Part shown: in pieces, positions 1 to 8,222 of the stretch
Layout of the letters: each line of letters opens with the position of its first letter
How positions within the stretch are numbered: the stretch's first letter is position 1
NCBI GenBank assembly: GCA_033763335.1
Contig: JANRKU010000010.1
Span: 1-64,000, forward strand
Reading direction: 5' to 3'
DNA from: GCA-2794515 sp033763335
GTDB taxonomy: Bacteria; Chloroflexota; Anaerolineae; Aggregatilineales; Phototrophicaceae
Length of the DNA stretch: 64,000 nt
Position numbers and translations under genes: made by a program
The notes under the pieces: model-generated
Database searches by the model: none
What the model saw: the letters and a program-made list of their open reading frames with translations, nothing else
Told to the model about the DNA's origin: nothing

Positions 1-650
1 CGGAAGGGATTAATTGAATTGAGGGCATAAATCCCCAAACGGATAGAGACCTCGCGTACCAATTCGAGATTTTTGTCGAAATCGGCATCTACTTGAATAC
101 AGGTTGCCCCATACGCAACGGCTTGTGATAATTTGCCGACGGCAATATTTTTATTCTCAAAAAAGACCACACCTTCCATATCGGCAGAGGCGGCATATGA
201 AGCGAGTGCCGCGGATGTATTGCCTGTGCTGGCACACGACACCCGTTTCATTCCCAACACACGGGCATGGGTAACACCGCCTGTCATGCCTCTGTCTTTG
301 AATGAACCTGTGGGGTTTTCGCCTTCATGCTTGAGATAAAGGGTGTCTAAACCCGCCCATGTCGCCAATTTTGGCACATGATACAGATTTGTATTGCCTT
401 CTGGCTTGCTAACAATATGTGTAACATCCACATCGGGGTAAATAAGTTCTTTATAACGCCACACACCACTGTTATAAGGGGCTTGAAATGTGCCAATGCG
501 CGAATCGAATAAGTGATGAGAGACGATTCCGCGCAGATAATTCATATCATGTTGGACATCCAACAAGCCACCGCAGGCGGGACAGGCATAAATAACCGAA
601 TTGAGGGGGTATTCTTTCTGGCAATCCATACATTGTAGTTTGCTAGACAT
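1..650 (-). CDS. thrC: Threonine synthase (C-terminal part outside the window)
   Basis: PLP-dependent enzyme converting O-phosphohomoserine to threonine, the last step of threonine synthesis. About 216 N-terminal residues are visible; the rest runs off the left edge. The N-terminus carries two Cys pairs (C7/C10 and C23/C26, the latter in ACPACGG), a rubredoxin-like knuckle found in the long bacterial class of this enzyme. The PLP-lysine motif NPTGSFKDRG is present, with K118 as the Schiff-base lysine, and is followed by a serine/glycine-rich ASTGNTS cofactor loop. The start is the ATG at 650. The gene lies divergently to homoserine kinase with only a few tens of bases between them, so the two probably share a control region. 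Identification is firm. Confidence 0.95.
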   Translation of the reverse strand, partial: MSSKLQCMDCQKEYPLNSVIYACPACGGLLDVQHDMNYLRGIVSHHLFDSRIGTFQAPYNSGVWRYKELIYPDVDVTHIVSKPEGNTNLYHVPKLATWAGLDTLYLKHEGENPTGSFKDRGMTGGVTHARVLGMKRVSCASTGNTSAALASYAASADMEGVVFFENKNIAVGKLSQAVAYGATCIQVDADFDKNLELVREVSIRLGIYALNSINPF

Positions 651-700
651 TGGTGTAACCTCTTGGTTGTTTTATTAGAATGTCATTAAGGATAACAGTT

Positions 701-1663
701 TTGGCGATAAATTCTAGCGCAAACACCTATCAAAAAGTACAAGCCTTTGCCCCTGCTACCATGGCAAATATGGGTATCGGGTTTGATATTATGGGATTAG
801 CCTTTCAATCGTTGGGTGATGTGGTCGAAGTGACGCATCACGATAAGCCAGAAGTGGTTATTGTTGATATAGAAGGAGATAATGGCTTATTGCCCCGCGA
901 CCCGCTTAAAAATACGGCATCGGTAGCGATAATGGCATATCTCAAACAGCTCAATCGGACAGATGGCATCGCTGTTACGGTCAAAAAAGGCTTACCACTG
1001 GCTAGTGGTTTGGGCAGTAGTGCCTCTAGTGCGGTGGCGGGCGTGGTGGCGGTGAATGCGTTGTTGGGGTCTCCCATGACCAAAGAGGAATTGCTCCCTG
1101 CGTGTATGGAAGGGGAGGCATTGGTGAGTGGGTATCATGCCGATAATATCGCGCCGTGTTTGTTGGGCGGGTTGTTGTTGGTGGATGGATTAACATCCGA
1201 TAGCGTGGTGCAGTTGCCTATCCACGATAATATGCACTTTGCGCTGGTCACGCCGAATGTCGCTGTATTGACATCAGAGGCGCGTGCAGTATTGCCACAA
1301 ATGATTTCCCTTAAGACGATGATTCGCCAAACGGCGGGGATTGCACGTTTCTTTGAGGCACTGAATCGGGGAGATTTGGTGGCACTCGCCAAAGCAATGG
1401 AATTAGATGAAGTTGTAGAGCCAGCCCGCGCTCATTTGATGCCCTATATGTATGAATTACGCGACTGTGCCAAATCGAATGGGGCATTGGGTTTGGTGAT
1501 TAGTGGGGCAGGTCCGACCCTTTGCGCGTTATGCGATTCTGCCGATATTGCCCAAACGGTCTCTATGGCGATGAAACAATTTTATGAGGCACAAGGACTT
1601 GGCTCGATTGCCTATGCGACTCAGATTGATACTGAGGGCGCACGGGTGATTTTGGCAGAATAA
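701..1663 (+). CDS. thrB: Homoserine kinase
   Basis: GHMP-family kinase that phosphorylates homoserine, making the substrate of the divergently encoded threonine synthase. The N-terminal FAPATMANMGIGFDIMG stretch and the ATP-binding loop GLPLASGLGSSASS are diagnostic, and a C-terminal GLVISGAGPTLCAL stretch fits GHMP motif 3. Length, about 320 residues, is normal. Start choice is uncertain. An in-frame ATG at 680 has no ribosome-binding site, while the TTG at 701 is preceded by AAGGA (688-692) at 8 nt. The TTG start also leaves a more reasonable 50 bp divergent gap to thrC, so I prefer it. Confidence 0.93.
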   Translation: MAINSSANTYQKVQAFAPATMANMGIGFDIMGLAFQSLGDVVEVTHHDKPEVVIVDIEGDNGLLPRDPLKNTASVAIMAYLKQLNRTDGIAVTVKKGLPLASGLGSSASSAVAGVVAVNALLGSPMTKEELLPACMEGEALVSGYHADNIAPCLLGGLLLVDGLTSDSVVQLPIHDNMHFALVTPNVAVLTSEARAVLPQMISLKTMIRQTAGIARFFEALNRGDLVALAKAMELDEVVEPARAHLMPYMYELRDCAKSNGALGLVISGAGPTLCALCDSADIAQTVSMAMKQFYEAQGLGSIAYATQIDTEGARVILAE

Positions 1664-1667
1664 GCAA

Positions 1668-1727
1668 GTAGCGTTCTGAATCCCTTTGCGCTACAATAGA
1701 ACCACTTTTATCGCATAGAAATATGCG
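1668..1727 (+). terminator. Two small hairpins after homoserine kinase
   Basis: GTAGCG (1668-1673) can pair with CGCTAC (1689-1694). A second perfect hairpin follows: CGCATA, a GAAA tetraloop, then TATGCG (1712-1727). No long U-tract follows, so this is a weak terminator candidate or a structured 3' UTR. Confidence 0.3.
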
Positions 1728-1752
1728 GTGTGTTTGATTGTTTGTGAAATAT

Positions 1753-1782
1753 TTGACAATCTCACTTAAAATTTTTTATACT
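1753..1782 (+). promoter_or_regulatory. Sigma70-like promoter of the aldehyde dehydrogenase gene
   Basis: Consensus TTGACA (1753-1758) lies 18 nt from TATACT (1777-1782). It is the strongest promoter match in this part of the window and sits about 60 bp ahead of the aldehyde dehydrogenase start codon. Confidence 0.75.
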
Positions 1783-1787
1783 GATAT

Positions 1788-1818
1788 TGCTGATGAAAAT
1801 AAAAAATATTCATCAGCA
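1788..1818. promoter_or_regulatory. Perfect 10-bp inverted repeat at the transcription start
   Basis: TGCTGATGAA (1788-1797) and TTCATCAGCA (1809-1818) form a perfect inverted repeat with an 11-nt A/T spacer. It begins 6 nt after the -10 box, so it covers the expected transcription start. It could be an operator for a dimeric regulator or a 5' UTR stem-loop; the sequence alone does not decide. Confidence 0.5.
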
Positions 1819-1842
1819 TAAGAAAAAAGGGATTTATTCATT

Positions 1843-3318
1843 ATGACGCACCAAATTCGTCATTTTATTGGCGGTGAATGGGTCAATTCTGTCTCTGGTG
1901 AGACATTTGAGAGCATTAATCCTGCCACAGAAGAAGTGATTGCAATTGCACAAAAGGGCAATGCTACCGATGTAGATGCGGCTGTTATGGCGGCTAAAAA
2001 AGCATATCCCGATTGGCGCTTAACACCAGCTCCCCGCCGTGGCGAAATTTTGTATGCGGTGGCTCAGATTTTATTACAACGCAAAGAAGAAATTGCCCGC
2101 CTGATGACCCAAGAGATGGGTAAGGTGTTGGCAGAAGCGCGTGGTGATGTGCAAGAAGCCATTGATATGGCGTATTATATGGGTGGGGAAGGGCGACGTT
2201 TGCAGGGGTATACTGCTCCTGTGGAAATGCCAAATAAATTTGGTATGGCGCTTCGTGATTCTGTGGGTGTGGTCGGTTTGGTGACTCCATGGAATTTCCC
2301 AGTTGCTGTGCCAAGCTGGAAAATGCTCCCCGCATTGGTGGCGGGCAATTGTGTTGTTTGGAAACCGAGTGAAGACACCCCCGCCGTATCTGCGGCATTT
2401 GTGCAAGTATTTGCTGATGCTGGATTGCCTGCTGGTGTACTCAATTTGGTTACAGGAGCAGGGGAAGCGGGTTCTGCGCTGGTGGCACATCCGGGTGTGC
2501 GTGTGATTTCATTCACAGGGTCTACTACCACTGGTTTGGGTGTATATGCCAAAGCCGCCACATTGGGCAAAAAGGTAACACTCGAAATGGGCGGTAAAAA
2601 TGCCATTCTTGTGATGGATGATGCCAATCTCAATTTGGCGGTAGATGCCATCAATTGGAGCGCATTTGGGACTACTGGGCAACGGTGTACGGCTACTAGC
2701 CGTTTGATTGTCCAAAAAGGGATTAAGCCCAAGCTCATGGAAGCCTTAGTCGAAAAAGCCAAGACCATTAAAGTTGGTTATGGCATTGAAGACGGGGTGC
2801 AAATGGGTCCTTTGGTCAATCAAAAAGCACTCACCAAAGTTTCTGGTTATATGGATGTTGCTAAGACCGATGGCGCAAAAATCCTTATCGGCGGAAAACG
2901 TGCCGATATTGCCAAAGGCTTTTTCTTTATGCCGACCATCTTAGATGGTGTGAATGCGGGGATGCGCGTGGAACAAGAAGAAATTTTTGGACCTGTGCTA
3001 TCTGTGATTGAAGTGGCTTCATTGGATGAAGCGATTCATGTCAATAACAATACTGCCTTCGGGTTGTCGAGTAGCTTGTTCACCGAAAATGTTAATGCGG
3101 CGTTTCGCGCCATCCGTGATTTGACTACAGGTATTGTGTATATCAATCACGGCACGACAGGCGCAGAAATTCAATTCCCATTTGGTGGCACTCGTGGCAC
3201 AGGTAACGGGATGCGTGAAGCAGGTTCATCGGCACTCGATAGCTTTACGGAATGGAAATCGGTATATGTTGATTTCAGTGGGCAGTTGCAACGCGCTCAA
3301 ATTGATAACCGCGAATAA
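1843..3318 (+). CDS. NAD(P)-dependent aldehyde dehydrogenase
   Basis: A 491-residue soluble member of the aldehyde dehydrogenase superfamily, oxidising an aldehyde to a carboxylate with NAD(P)+. The catalytic set is complete: Asn151 in PWNFP, Lys174 in WKPSE, Glu248 in LEMGGKN, nucleophile Cys282 in GQRCTATS, and the EEIFGPV motif. Overall similarity recalls semialdehyde dehydrogenases (succinate, aminoadipate or dioxovalerate types), but the substrate cannot be read from the sequence. It is transcribed alone, from a consensus promoter with an inverted repeat just downstream, suggesting dedicated regulation. The next gene, iscX, follows after 54 bp and seems unrelated. The family call is certain; the substrate is unknown. 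Confidence 0.93.
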   Translation: MTHQIRHFIGGEWVNSVSGETFESINPATEEVIAIAQKGNATDVDAAVMAAKKAYPDWRLTPAPRRGEILYAVAQILLQRKEEIARLMTQEMGKVLAEARGDVQEAIDMAYYMGGEGRRLQGYTAPVEMPNKFGMALRDSVGVVGLVTPWNFPVAVPSWKMLPALVAGNCVVWKPSEDTPAVSAAFVQVFADAGLPAGVLNLVTGAGEAGSALVAHPGVRVISFTGSTTTGLGVYAKAATLGKKVTLEMGGKNAILVMDDANLNLAVDAINWSAFGTTGQRCTATSRLIVQKGIKPKLMEALVEKAKTIKVGYGIEDGVQMGPLVNQKALTKVSGYMDVAKTDGAKILIGGKRADIAKGFFFMPTILDGVNAGMRVEQEEIFGPVLSVIEVASLDEAIHVNNNTAFGLSSSLFTENVNAAFRAIRDLTTGIVYINHGTTGAEIQFPFGGTRGTGNGMREAGSSALDSFTEWKSVYVDFSGQLQRAQIDNRE

Positions 3319-3372
3319 TTGGACAGGGTGGCATATCGCACTCCCGTCCAAAATAGGGTAAGCTAGTGAAAT

Positions 3373-3588
3373 ATGGCACTTTATTGGGATAATTCTTACG
3401 AGATTGTGTTGGTATTGATGGAACAATACCCTGATGTGGATGTGGAGGGTGTGGGAATCGAGCAGTTATATCAGTGGATTATCGCGTTGCCAGAGTTTGC
3501 AGATGATGCACATCTGGCTAATGATAAAATTTTGAGTGATATTTTACGCGAATGGTATGAGGAGCGTGACAGTTCATGGCTGAGTTAA
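3373..3588 (+). CDS. iscX: IscX-like Fe-S assembly protein
   Basis: A 71-residue acidic protein matching the IscX (YfhJ) family. It has the LYWDNSYEI start, a central YPDVD motif, QWI, and the C-terminal NDKILSDILREWYEE helix that aligns with the NEKILEAILLVWLDE stretch of E. coli IscX. IscX binds the cysteine desulfurase IscS and iron and tunes cluster assembly. Here it is not in an isc operon. Its 3' end overlaps the start of nuoB by 13 nt, so the two are translationally coupled. That links a cluster-assembly modulator to subunits of complex I that together hold three Fe-S clusters. An iscS gene lies far away at 57 kb. Confidence 0.85.
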   Translation: MALYWDNSYEIVLVLMEQYPDVDVEGVGIEQLYQWIIALPEFADDAHLANDKILSDILREWYEERDSSWLS

Positions 3589-4415
3589 ATTTGAATGATT
3601 TACACGATACCGAATTTCCCCTCCCAGACGGGTTAGAGGGAAATTTTGCGATAACCAGTTTGAGTAAGATTTATAACTGGAGTCGGCGTAATTCGATGTG
3701 GCCCATGTTGTTTGGGTTGGCATGTTGCGCCATTGAAATGATTGGGACAGCGGCATCACGCTTCGATTTCTCTCGTTTTGGGATGGAAGTCATGCGTGCC
3801 AGCCCTCGTCAATCGGATTTGATGATTGTCTCTGGTACTGTTACCAAAAAGATGATTGTCCCCATCGTGCGTCTCTATAACCAAATGCCAGAACCCAAAT
3901 ATATTATTGCGATGGGTGCTTGTGCAAGTGGCGGTGGTCCATTCAAAGAAGGTTATAATGTCGTCTCTGGCGTAGATAAATATTTACCAGTAGATGTATA
4001 TATTCCGGGGTGTCCTCCAACCCCACAAGCCTTGTTACATGGGCTAATTACCTTGCAATATAAAATTGATGGACAATCGTTGGCGAATAAAGACGATGTG
4101 CCTTGGTATGGTGTTGGACCATCAGAACCAACCCCAATCCCCATTTTGGGACCCGATATTATTGACCCACGTCAAATGGATTTGATTCGCCGTCAGGCAG
4201 AATTGATTGCGAAGGGGTTGCCGTATGGTGTGCGCGAATTGCCACCGTTCCAATTAAAAAAATCGGCACCGAAAAAGGTTTTGGCAACAGCTACCGCCAC
4301 AGAGAGCGGTGGGGGTGGGGGGATTGAACGTGATGCCGCCGCCTTAGAAATTATCAAACGCAAACGACTAGAAGCGGTTGCCCGTAAAAAAGCCCGCGAA
4401 GCAGTGACGGCATAA
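3576..4415 (+). CDS. nuoB: NADH-quinone oxidoreductase subunit B
   Basis: The complex I subunit carrying the terminal cluster N2, which passes electrons to quinone at the membrane interface. The four ligand cysteines are visible: Cys50-Cys51 in ACCAIEM, Cys116 in GACASGGGPF and Cys146 in PGCPPTPQ. At 279 residues it is much longer than the usual 160-230. The extra part is a C-terminal tail after about residue 225, with a glycine run and then a charged Lys/Arg/Ala/Glu helix. The start overlaps iscX and is preceded by a GAGGAG ribosome-binding site. nuoCD follows after 10 bp, so iscX-nuoB-nuoCD-nuoI form one operon. Confidence 0.96.
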   Translation: MAELNLNDLHDTEFPLPDGLEGNFAITSLSKIYNWSRRNSMWPMLFGLACCAIEMIGTAASRFDFSRFGMEVMRASPRQSDLMIVSGTVTKKMIVPIVRLYNQMPEPKYIIAMGACASGGGPFKEGYNVVSGVDKYLPVDVYIPGCPPTPQALLHGLITLQYKIDGQSLANKDDVPWYGVGPSEPTPIPILGPDIIDPRQMDLIRRQAELIAKGLPYGVRELPPFQLKKSAPKKVLATATATESGGGGGIERDAAALEIIKRKRLEAVARKKAREAVTA

Positions 4416-4425
4416 GGGGACTAAC

Positions 4426-6312
4426 ATGACGAATGAAGTTTCGATAGAACAAACCCAACACGATATTCAGACCACCGATGGGGTGGTGGATTATTTAATT
4501 GAGAAATACCCTAATATTGTCAGCAAAGACACCCGCGAAGGCTATGGCGGCGTGATTGTTGACCGCAACCATTTGGTGGATGTGGCGACAACCATGCGTG
4601 ATGAATTGGGGTATAACTACCTGTCTAGTGCTACTGCGGTAGATTATATGGGGATTTCATCGCCAGATAGTGATATGGAAATGGTCTATCATGCCTATCG
4701 CTTGTCGGGTGGGAGTGCATTGGTGTTCAAAACCCAAGCCCCGCGTGATAATCCTGTCATTCCATCGCTGGTGGATGTGTATCCCGCCACAGATTTTCAA
4801 GAACGCGAAGCATACGACCTTTATGGTATCAAATTTGAAGGGCATCCCAACCTCAAGCGTATTTTGTTGTGGGAAGGCTTTTATGGTCATCCTATGCGGA
4901 AAGATTGGAAAGAAGCCTACTATGAAGATGAATATAAACCATTCAGTAGTCGTTGGCCCGGTGGGCAAGTACGCCGTTCAGAAGAAATGAATCCGTATGG
5001 CAAAAATGTCAAATATCCTGCGGATTTTGACCTGAGTCGCCTTACTGATATTTCTGAAGAATCTATCTATTCCAATTTGGGTTTGGGTGTAGATGTGCAA
5101 TCACTCGGTGGTGATGGCATGAAAACAGACCGTTTGGTCGTGAATATGGGTCCTCATCATCCGAGTACGCATGGGGTGTTCCGCATGGTTATCACCCTTA
5201 ATGGCGAAACGATTGAGACCCTAGAACCTGTTATGGGGTATCTGCATCGCAATCACGAAAAAATTGGGGAGCGCAACACCTATCTCCATAACATGCCATT
5301 CACAGACCGCCTCGATTATTTATCGAGCATGGGCAATAACTTAGGCTATGCGTTGACAATCGAACAATTGATGGCAAAAGGGTCACGGTATACCCCTGTG
5401 CCTTATCGCGCAGAAGTGATTCGGGTATTGATGGCAGAATTAACCCGTATTGTGAACCACCTGTGGTCAATCGGCTTCTTGCTCAACGACTTGGGTGCAT
5501 TCTTCACCCCAATGTTGTACGCCAATAATGAACGTGAAAAAATCCTCGACTTTTTTGAAGCAACGGCTGGCTCACGTCTCATGTGCAATTACATGCGTTT
5601 TGGTGGCATCTTCAAAGATTTGCCAGACCGCATTAAGAGCGTGATGAATATGGTCAATGACCGTATCCGCGATTTTGATACGATGGAATATTTGACCGAT
5701 ATTATCACAGAACGTCTGCCTCGTTTCTTGGATGAATACGAATTTTATCTCAATGAAAACGAAATCATTCGCTCGCGTTGTGTTGGGGTAGGGATATTAA
5801 CCCCCGAAATGGCTGTGGCGTATGGGGCTGTGGGTCCATTATTGCGCGGTAGTGGTGTTCAATACGATGTGCGCCGTGCCGAGCCATATAGCATTTATTC
5901 TGAATTGGATTTTGATATTCCTGTTGGCGAACAAGGCGACATTTATGACCGCTATATGGTGCGGATGCGCGAAATGCGCGAAAGCCTGCGGATTTTGCGC
6001 CAAATTTTGCCACGCCTCGAAGCTACCAAAGGTCAAGAAGTATGGGCAGGTGGCAAGCAAGGGGCTTATTCACCCCGTATTCCTGTTGGGGAATCGTATG
6101 GACGTGTCGAAAATCCAAAAGGTGAATTGGGATATTATGTGGTTTCTGCGGGCGACCCCAAAGGGACACAAAATCCATGGCGTTATCATATCCGCGCCCC
6201 AAGTTTTACCAATTTGACTGCGCTCGGTGCTATGTCTAAGGGGCATAAAGTGGCAGATGTCGTGACAATTTTAGGTAGTATTGATATTGTGTTGGGCGAG
6301 ACAGACCGTTAA
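4426..6312 (+). CDS. nuoCD: NADH-quinone oxidoreductase, fused subunits C and D
   Basis: A 628-residue fusion. Residues 1 to about 190 are the 30-kDa subunit (NuoC), with the signature YPATDFQEREAYDLYGI. From about residue 232 onward is the 49-kDa subunit (NuoD), beginning KTDRLVVNMGPHHPSTHG, which supplies the quinone-site histidine; HNMPFTDRLDYLSSM supplies the quinone-site tyrosine. NuoD is the evolutionary counterpart of the NiFe-hydrogenase large subunit. The Ni-binding CxxC pairs are absent (only RSRCVG is seen), so this is complex I and not a hydrogenase. Fusion of C and D is known in several phyla. It sits 8 bp ahead of nuoI. Confidence 0.96.
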   Translation: MTNEVSIEQTQHDIQTTDGVVDYLIEKYPNIVSKDTREGYGGVIVDRNHLVDVATTMRDELGYNYLSSATAVDYMGISSPDSDMEMVYHAYRLSGGSALVFKTQAPRDNPVIPSLVDVYPATDFQEREAYDLYGIKFEGHPNLKRILLWEGFYGHPMRKDWKEAYYEDEYKPFSSRWPGGQVRRSEEMNPYGKNVKYPADFDLSRLTDISEESIYSNLGLGVDVQSLGGDGMKTDRLVVNMGPHHPSTHGVFRMVITLNGETIETLEPVMGYLHRNHEKIGERNTYLHNMPFTDRLDYLSSMGNNLGYALTIEQLMAKGSRYTPVPYRAEVIRVLMAELTRIVNHLWSIGFLLNDLGAFFTPMLYANNEREKILDFFEATAGSRLMCNYMRFGGIFKDLPDRIKSVMNMVNDRIRDFDTMEYLTDIITERLPRFLDEYEFYLNENEIIRSRCVGVGILTPEMAVAYGAVGPLLRGSGVQYDVRRAEPYSIYSELDFDIPVGEQGDIYDRYMVRMREMRESLRILRQILPRLEATKGQEVWAGGKQGAYSPRIPVGESYGRVENPKGELGYYVVSAGDPKGTQNPWRYHIRAPSFTNLTALGAMSKGHKVADVVTILGSIDIVLGETDR

Positions 6313-6320
6313 GAGGGATT

Positions 6321-7118
6321 ATGTACGGACGAGGCATTTTTAAGGGATTAGTCGTCACCTTTAAGCATCTCATCAACACATATGTGGATGATTTGCGCTA
6401 TGGGTGGCGCAAATATAGCAAAGATTCAGACAATTTTGAGACCCGCCAAGGACCAAAATCACGCGGGTCGTATACAGTTCAATATCCAGACGAAAAAATT
6501 GCTGTACCAGAACGGTTTCGGTTTGTGCCATTTTTGGTTGTTGAAGATGATGATAACCCAGACCGTCCGGGTCATGATTGGTGTACCAGTTGTGGCATTT
6601 GTGCGAAGGTATGTCCACCACAATGTATTTGGATTATCCGTAGCGAAGACCCAGTAACCAAGCGTCCTGTGCCAGAACCAGAAGCATTTTTCATTGACAT
6701 TGATATTTGTATGAATTGTGGTTATTGTGCGGAATTTTGCCCATTTGATGCCATTAAAATGGATCATGACTATGAAATGGCAAGCTATGACCGCACAACA
6801 GCACATATTCATGACAAGCAAAAATTGTCTAAACCTTTTAGTTATTGGAAGAGCATTGCACCAACCACCGCTTATGAAGAAATGCAAGCACGCGGCGGTT
6901 GGGAACATAGCGATGTGATTAAAGCCAAGAAGAAACAAGCCGATGCGGATGCCAAAAAAGCGGCAACACCCGCACCGACCCCTGTGGCTGAAGCTGTTGC
7001 TACCGATGCGCCTGTAACTGAGGTCAAAGAAGAACTAAGCGCAGAAGAACGCAAAGCCAAGCGCGAAGCGGCATTGGCACGGAAACGCGCCGCAAAAGAA
7101 GAAGGTGGTGGCGAATAG
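6321..7118 (+). CDS. nuoI: NADH-quinone oxidoreductase subunit I (2 x 4Fe-4S)
   Basis: Ferredoxin-like complex I subunit holding clusters N6a and N6b. The two motifs are CTSCGICAKVC (C88, C91, C94, then P-flanked C98) and CMNCGYCAEFC (C130, C133, C136, C140). The core ends near residue 190. A 70-residue Ala/Lys/Glu/Pro tail follows and ends in glycines, resembling the charged tail on NuoB. It is the last gene of the operon: a strong hairpin terminator follows within 25 bp. No nuoA, E, F, G, H or J-N genes occur nearby, so the membrane arm and any NADH-input module must be encoded elsewhere if this is part of a whole complex I. Confidence 0.95.
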   Translation: MYGRGIFKGLVVTFKHLINTYVDDLRYGWRKYSKDSDNFETRQGPKSRGSYTVQYPDEKIAVPERFRFVPFLVVEDDDNPDRPGHDWCTSCGICAKVCPPQCIWIIRSEDPVTKRPVPEPEAFFIDIDICMNCGYCAEFCPFDAIKMDHDYEMASYDRTTAHIHDKQKLSKPFSYWKSIAPTTAYEEMQARGGWEHSDVIKAKKKQADADAKKAATPAPTPVAEAVATDAPVTEVKEELSAEERKAKREAALARKRAAKEEGGGE

Positions 7119-7142
7119 CCAGCCTCTAGCAAGTGCCTTATC

Positions 7143-7172
7143 AAAAGCAGAGATTTTTTCTCTGCTTTTTTA
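7143..7172 (+). terminator. Rho-independent terminator of the iscX-nuo operon
   Basis: GCAGAG (7147-7152) pairs with CTCTGC (7160-7165), extended by flanking A/T pairs, and is followed by a run of T. Confidence 0.9.
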
Positions 7173-7242
7173 TTTCTCCTACTCATATCTATCTCACCTT
7201 TATGAGATATTTTTTTCATATAGTCATTAGAAAAAGAAAATT

Positions 7243-7404
7243 ATGAACAAAAAAGTCAAAAAAGAAAACCTACCAAATAAAATCTGCGCGACCTGCAACC
7301 GACCATTCACATGGCGAAAAAAATGGGAACGGAATTGGGACGATGTGAAATACTGTAGTGACAAGTGTAGGCAAAAAGCAAAATCAAAAAAGGGAATTCC
7401 ATGA
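7243..7404 (+). CDS. DUF2256 small zinc-finger protein
   Basis: A 53-residue basic protein. The core reads KICATCNRPFTWRKKWERNW followed by DDVKYCSDKC, so four cysteines (CATC and CSDKC) make a probable zinc finger. This matches the DUF2256 family, whose biochemical role is unknown and which is often encoded beside cryptochrome/photolyase genes. That is the case here: its stop codon overlaps the start of the next gene (ATGA), a photolyase FAD-binding domain protein. The overlap implies coupled translation. It may be a DNA- or RNA-binding partner of the photolyase-like proteins, but that is inference from neighbourhood only. Confidence 0.8.
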   Translation: MNKKVKKENLPNKICATCNRPFTWRKKWERNWDDVKYCSDKCRQKAKSKKGIP

Positions 7405-8198
7405 CCAATATGCGCCGAGATTTCATTAATCGTGATGAGCTAATCGAATACCTTAAAGAGCAATTCCCCAATACAACTGATAACGAGCATATCAGTGAAA
7501 CAAAAGGGGGCAGGGCAGAGGCAGAAAAACGGCTTAAAAAACTAAGAGTAAAACAATATGCCAAAACACGAAATTATTTCGACGGTGATGTCACCTATCT
7601 ATCCCCTTATATTCGACACGGTATAGTAAGTTTGGCGGAAGTGCGAAATTATGCCCTAGCACAAGTAGATAACCCATTTGATGCGGAAAAATTTATCAGT
7701 GAACTTGGGTGGCGCGATTATTGGCAACGTCTCTATGCTCAACTTGGCGATGCTATTTGGGTAGATAGAGAATCCTATAAAACAGGGTACTCCTCATCCA
7801 CTTATGATGACACCTTGCCTAAAGATATTGAAAATGGAACAACTGGATTAGCGTGTATAGACGCATTTAGCAACACACTGCGCGAAACAGGCTATTTACA
7901 CAATCATGCCCGTATGTATTTAGCGAGTTATATTGTGCATCATCGAAAGATAAAATGGCAAGCAGGGGCGCGTTGGTTTTTGACTCATTTGCTCGATGGA
8001 GACCCTGCCAGCAATAATTTATCATGGCAATGGGTTGCCAGCACATTTAGCCAAAAGCCTTATTTTTTTAACCGCGAAAATTTAGAAAAATTCACGGGTG
8101 CTATTTATTGCAAAACCTGTCCACTCTACGGTAAATGCGATTTTGAAGGCACTTATGAGACGCTAGAAGCTGATTTATTCCCCAATATGAATTCGTAA
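7401..8198 (+). CDS. Stand-alone FAD-binding domain of a photolyase/cryptochrome
   Basis: A 265-residue protein made only of the helical FAD-binding half of the photolyase/cryptochrome family. Recognisable pieces are LSPYIRHGIVS, the WRDYW element, LRETGYLHNHARMYLASY (equivalent to the family TGYMHNRxRM motif) and LLDGDPASNNLSWQWVAS. The N-terminal alpha/beta antenna-binding domain (about 150-200 residues) is missing, and a cysteine-containing TCPLYGKC sequence closes the protein. Short photolyase-like proteins of this architecture are known. It is the middle gene of a three-gene cassette with the DUF2256 protein upstream and a small alpha/beta protein downstream. Likely role: light-driven DNA repair or light sensing; substrate not deducible. 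Confidence 0.85.
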   Translation: MTNMRRDFINRDELIEYLKEQFPNTTDNEHISETKGGRAEAEKRLKKLRVKQYAKTRNYFDGDVTYLSPYIRHGIVSLAEVRNYALAQVDNPFDAEKFISELGWRDYWQRLYAQLGDAIWVDRESYKTGYSSSTYDDTLPKDIENGTTGLACIDAFSNTLRETGYLHNHARMYLASYIVHHRKIKWQAGARWFLTHLLDGDPASNNLSWQWVASTFSQKPYFFNRENLEKFTGAIYCKTCPLYGKCDFEGTYETLEADLFPNMNS

Positions 8199-8222
8199 TA
8201 ACCACAATCAACGGAGAAAAAA

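Noticed and set aside
3576..7118. Hydrogenase-type complex instead of complex I
   Set aside because: The NuoD part has no Ni-binding CxxC pairs (only RSRCVG), and it keeps the quinone-site His and Tyr, so it is complex I-like.
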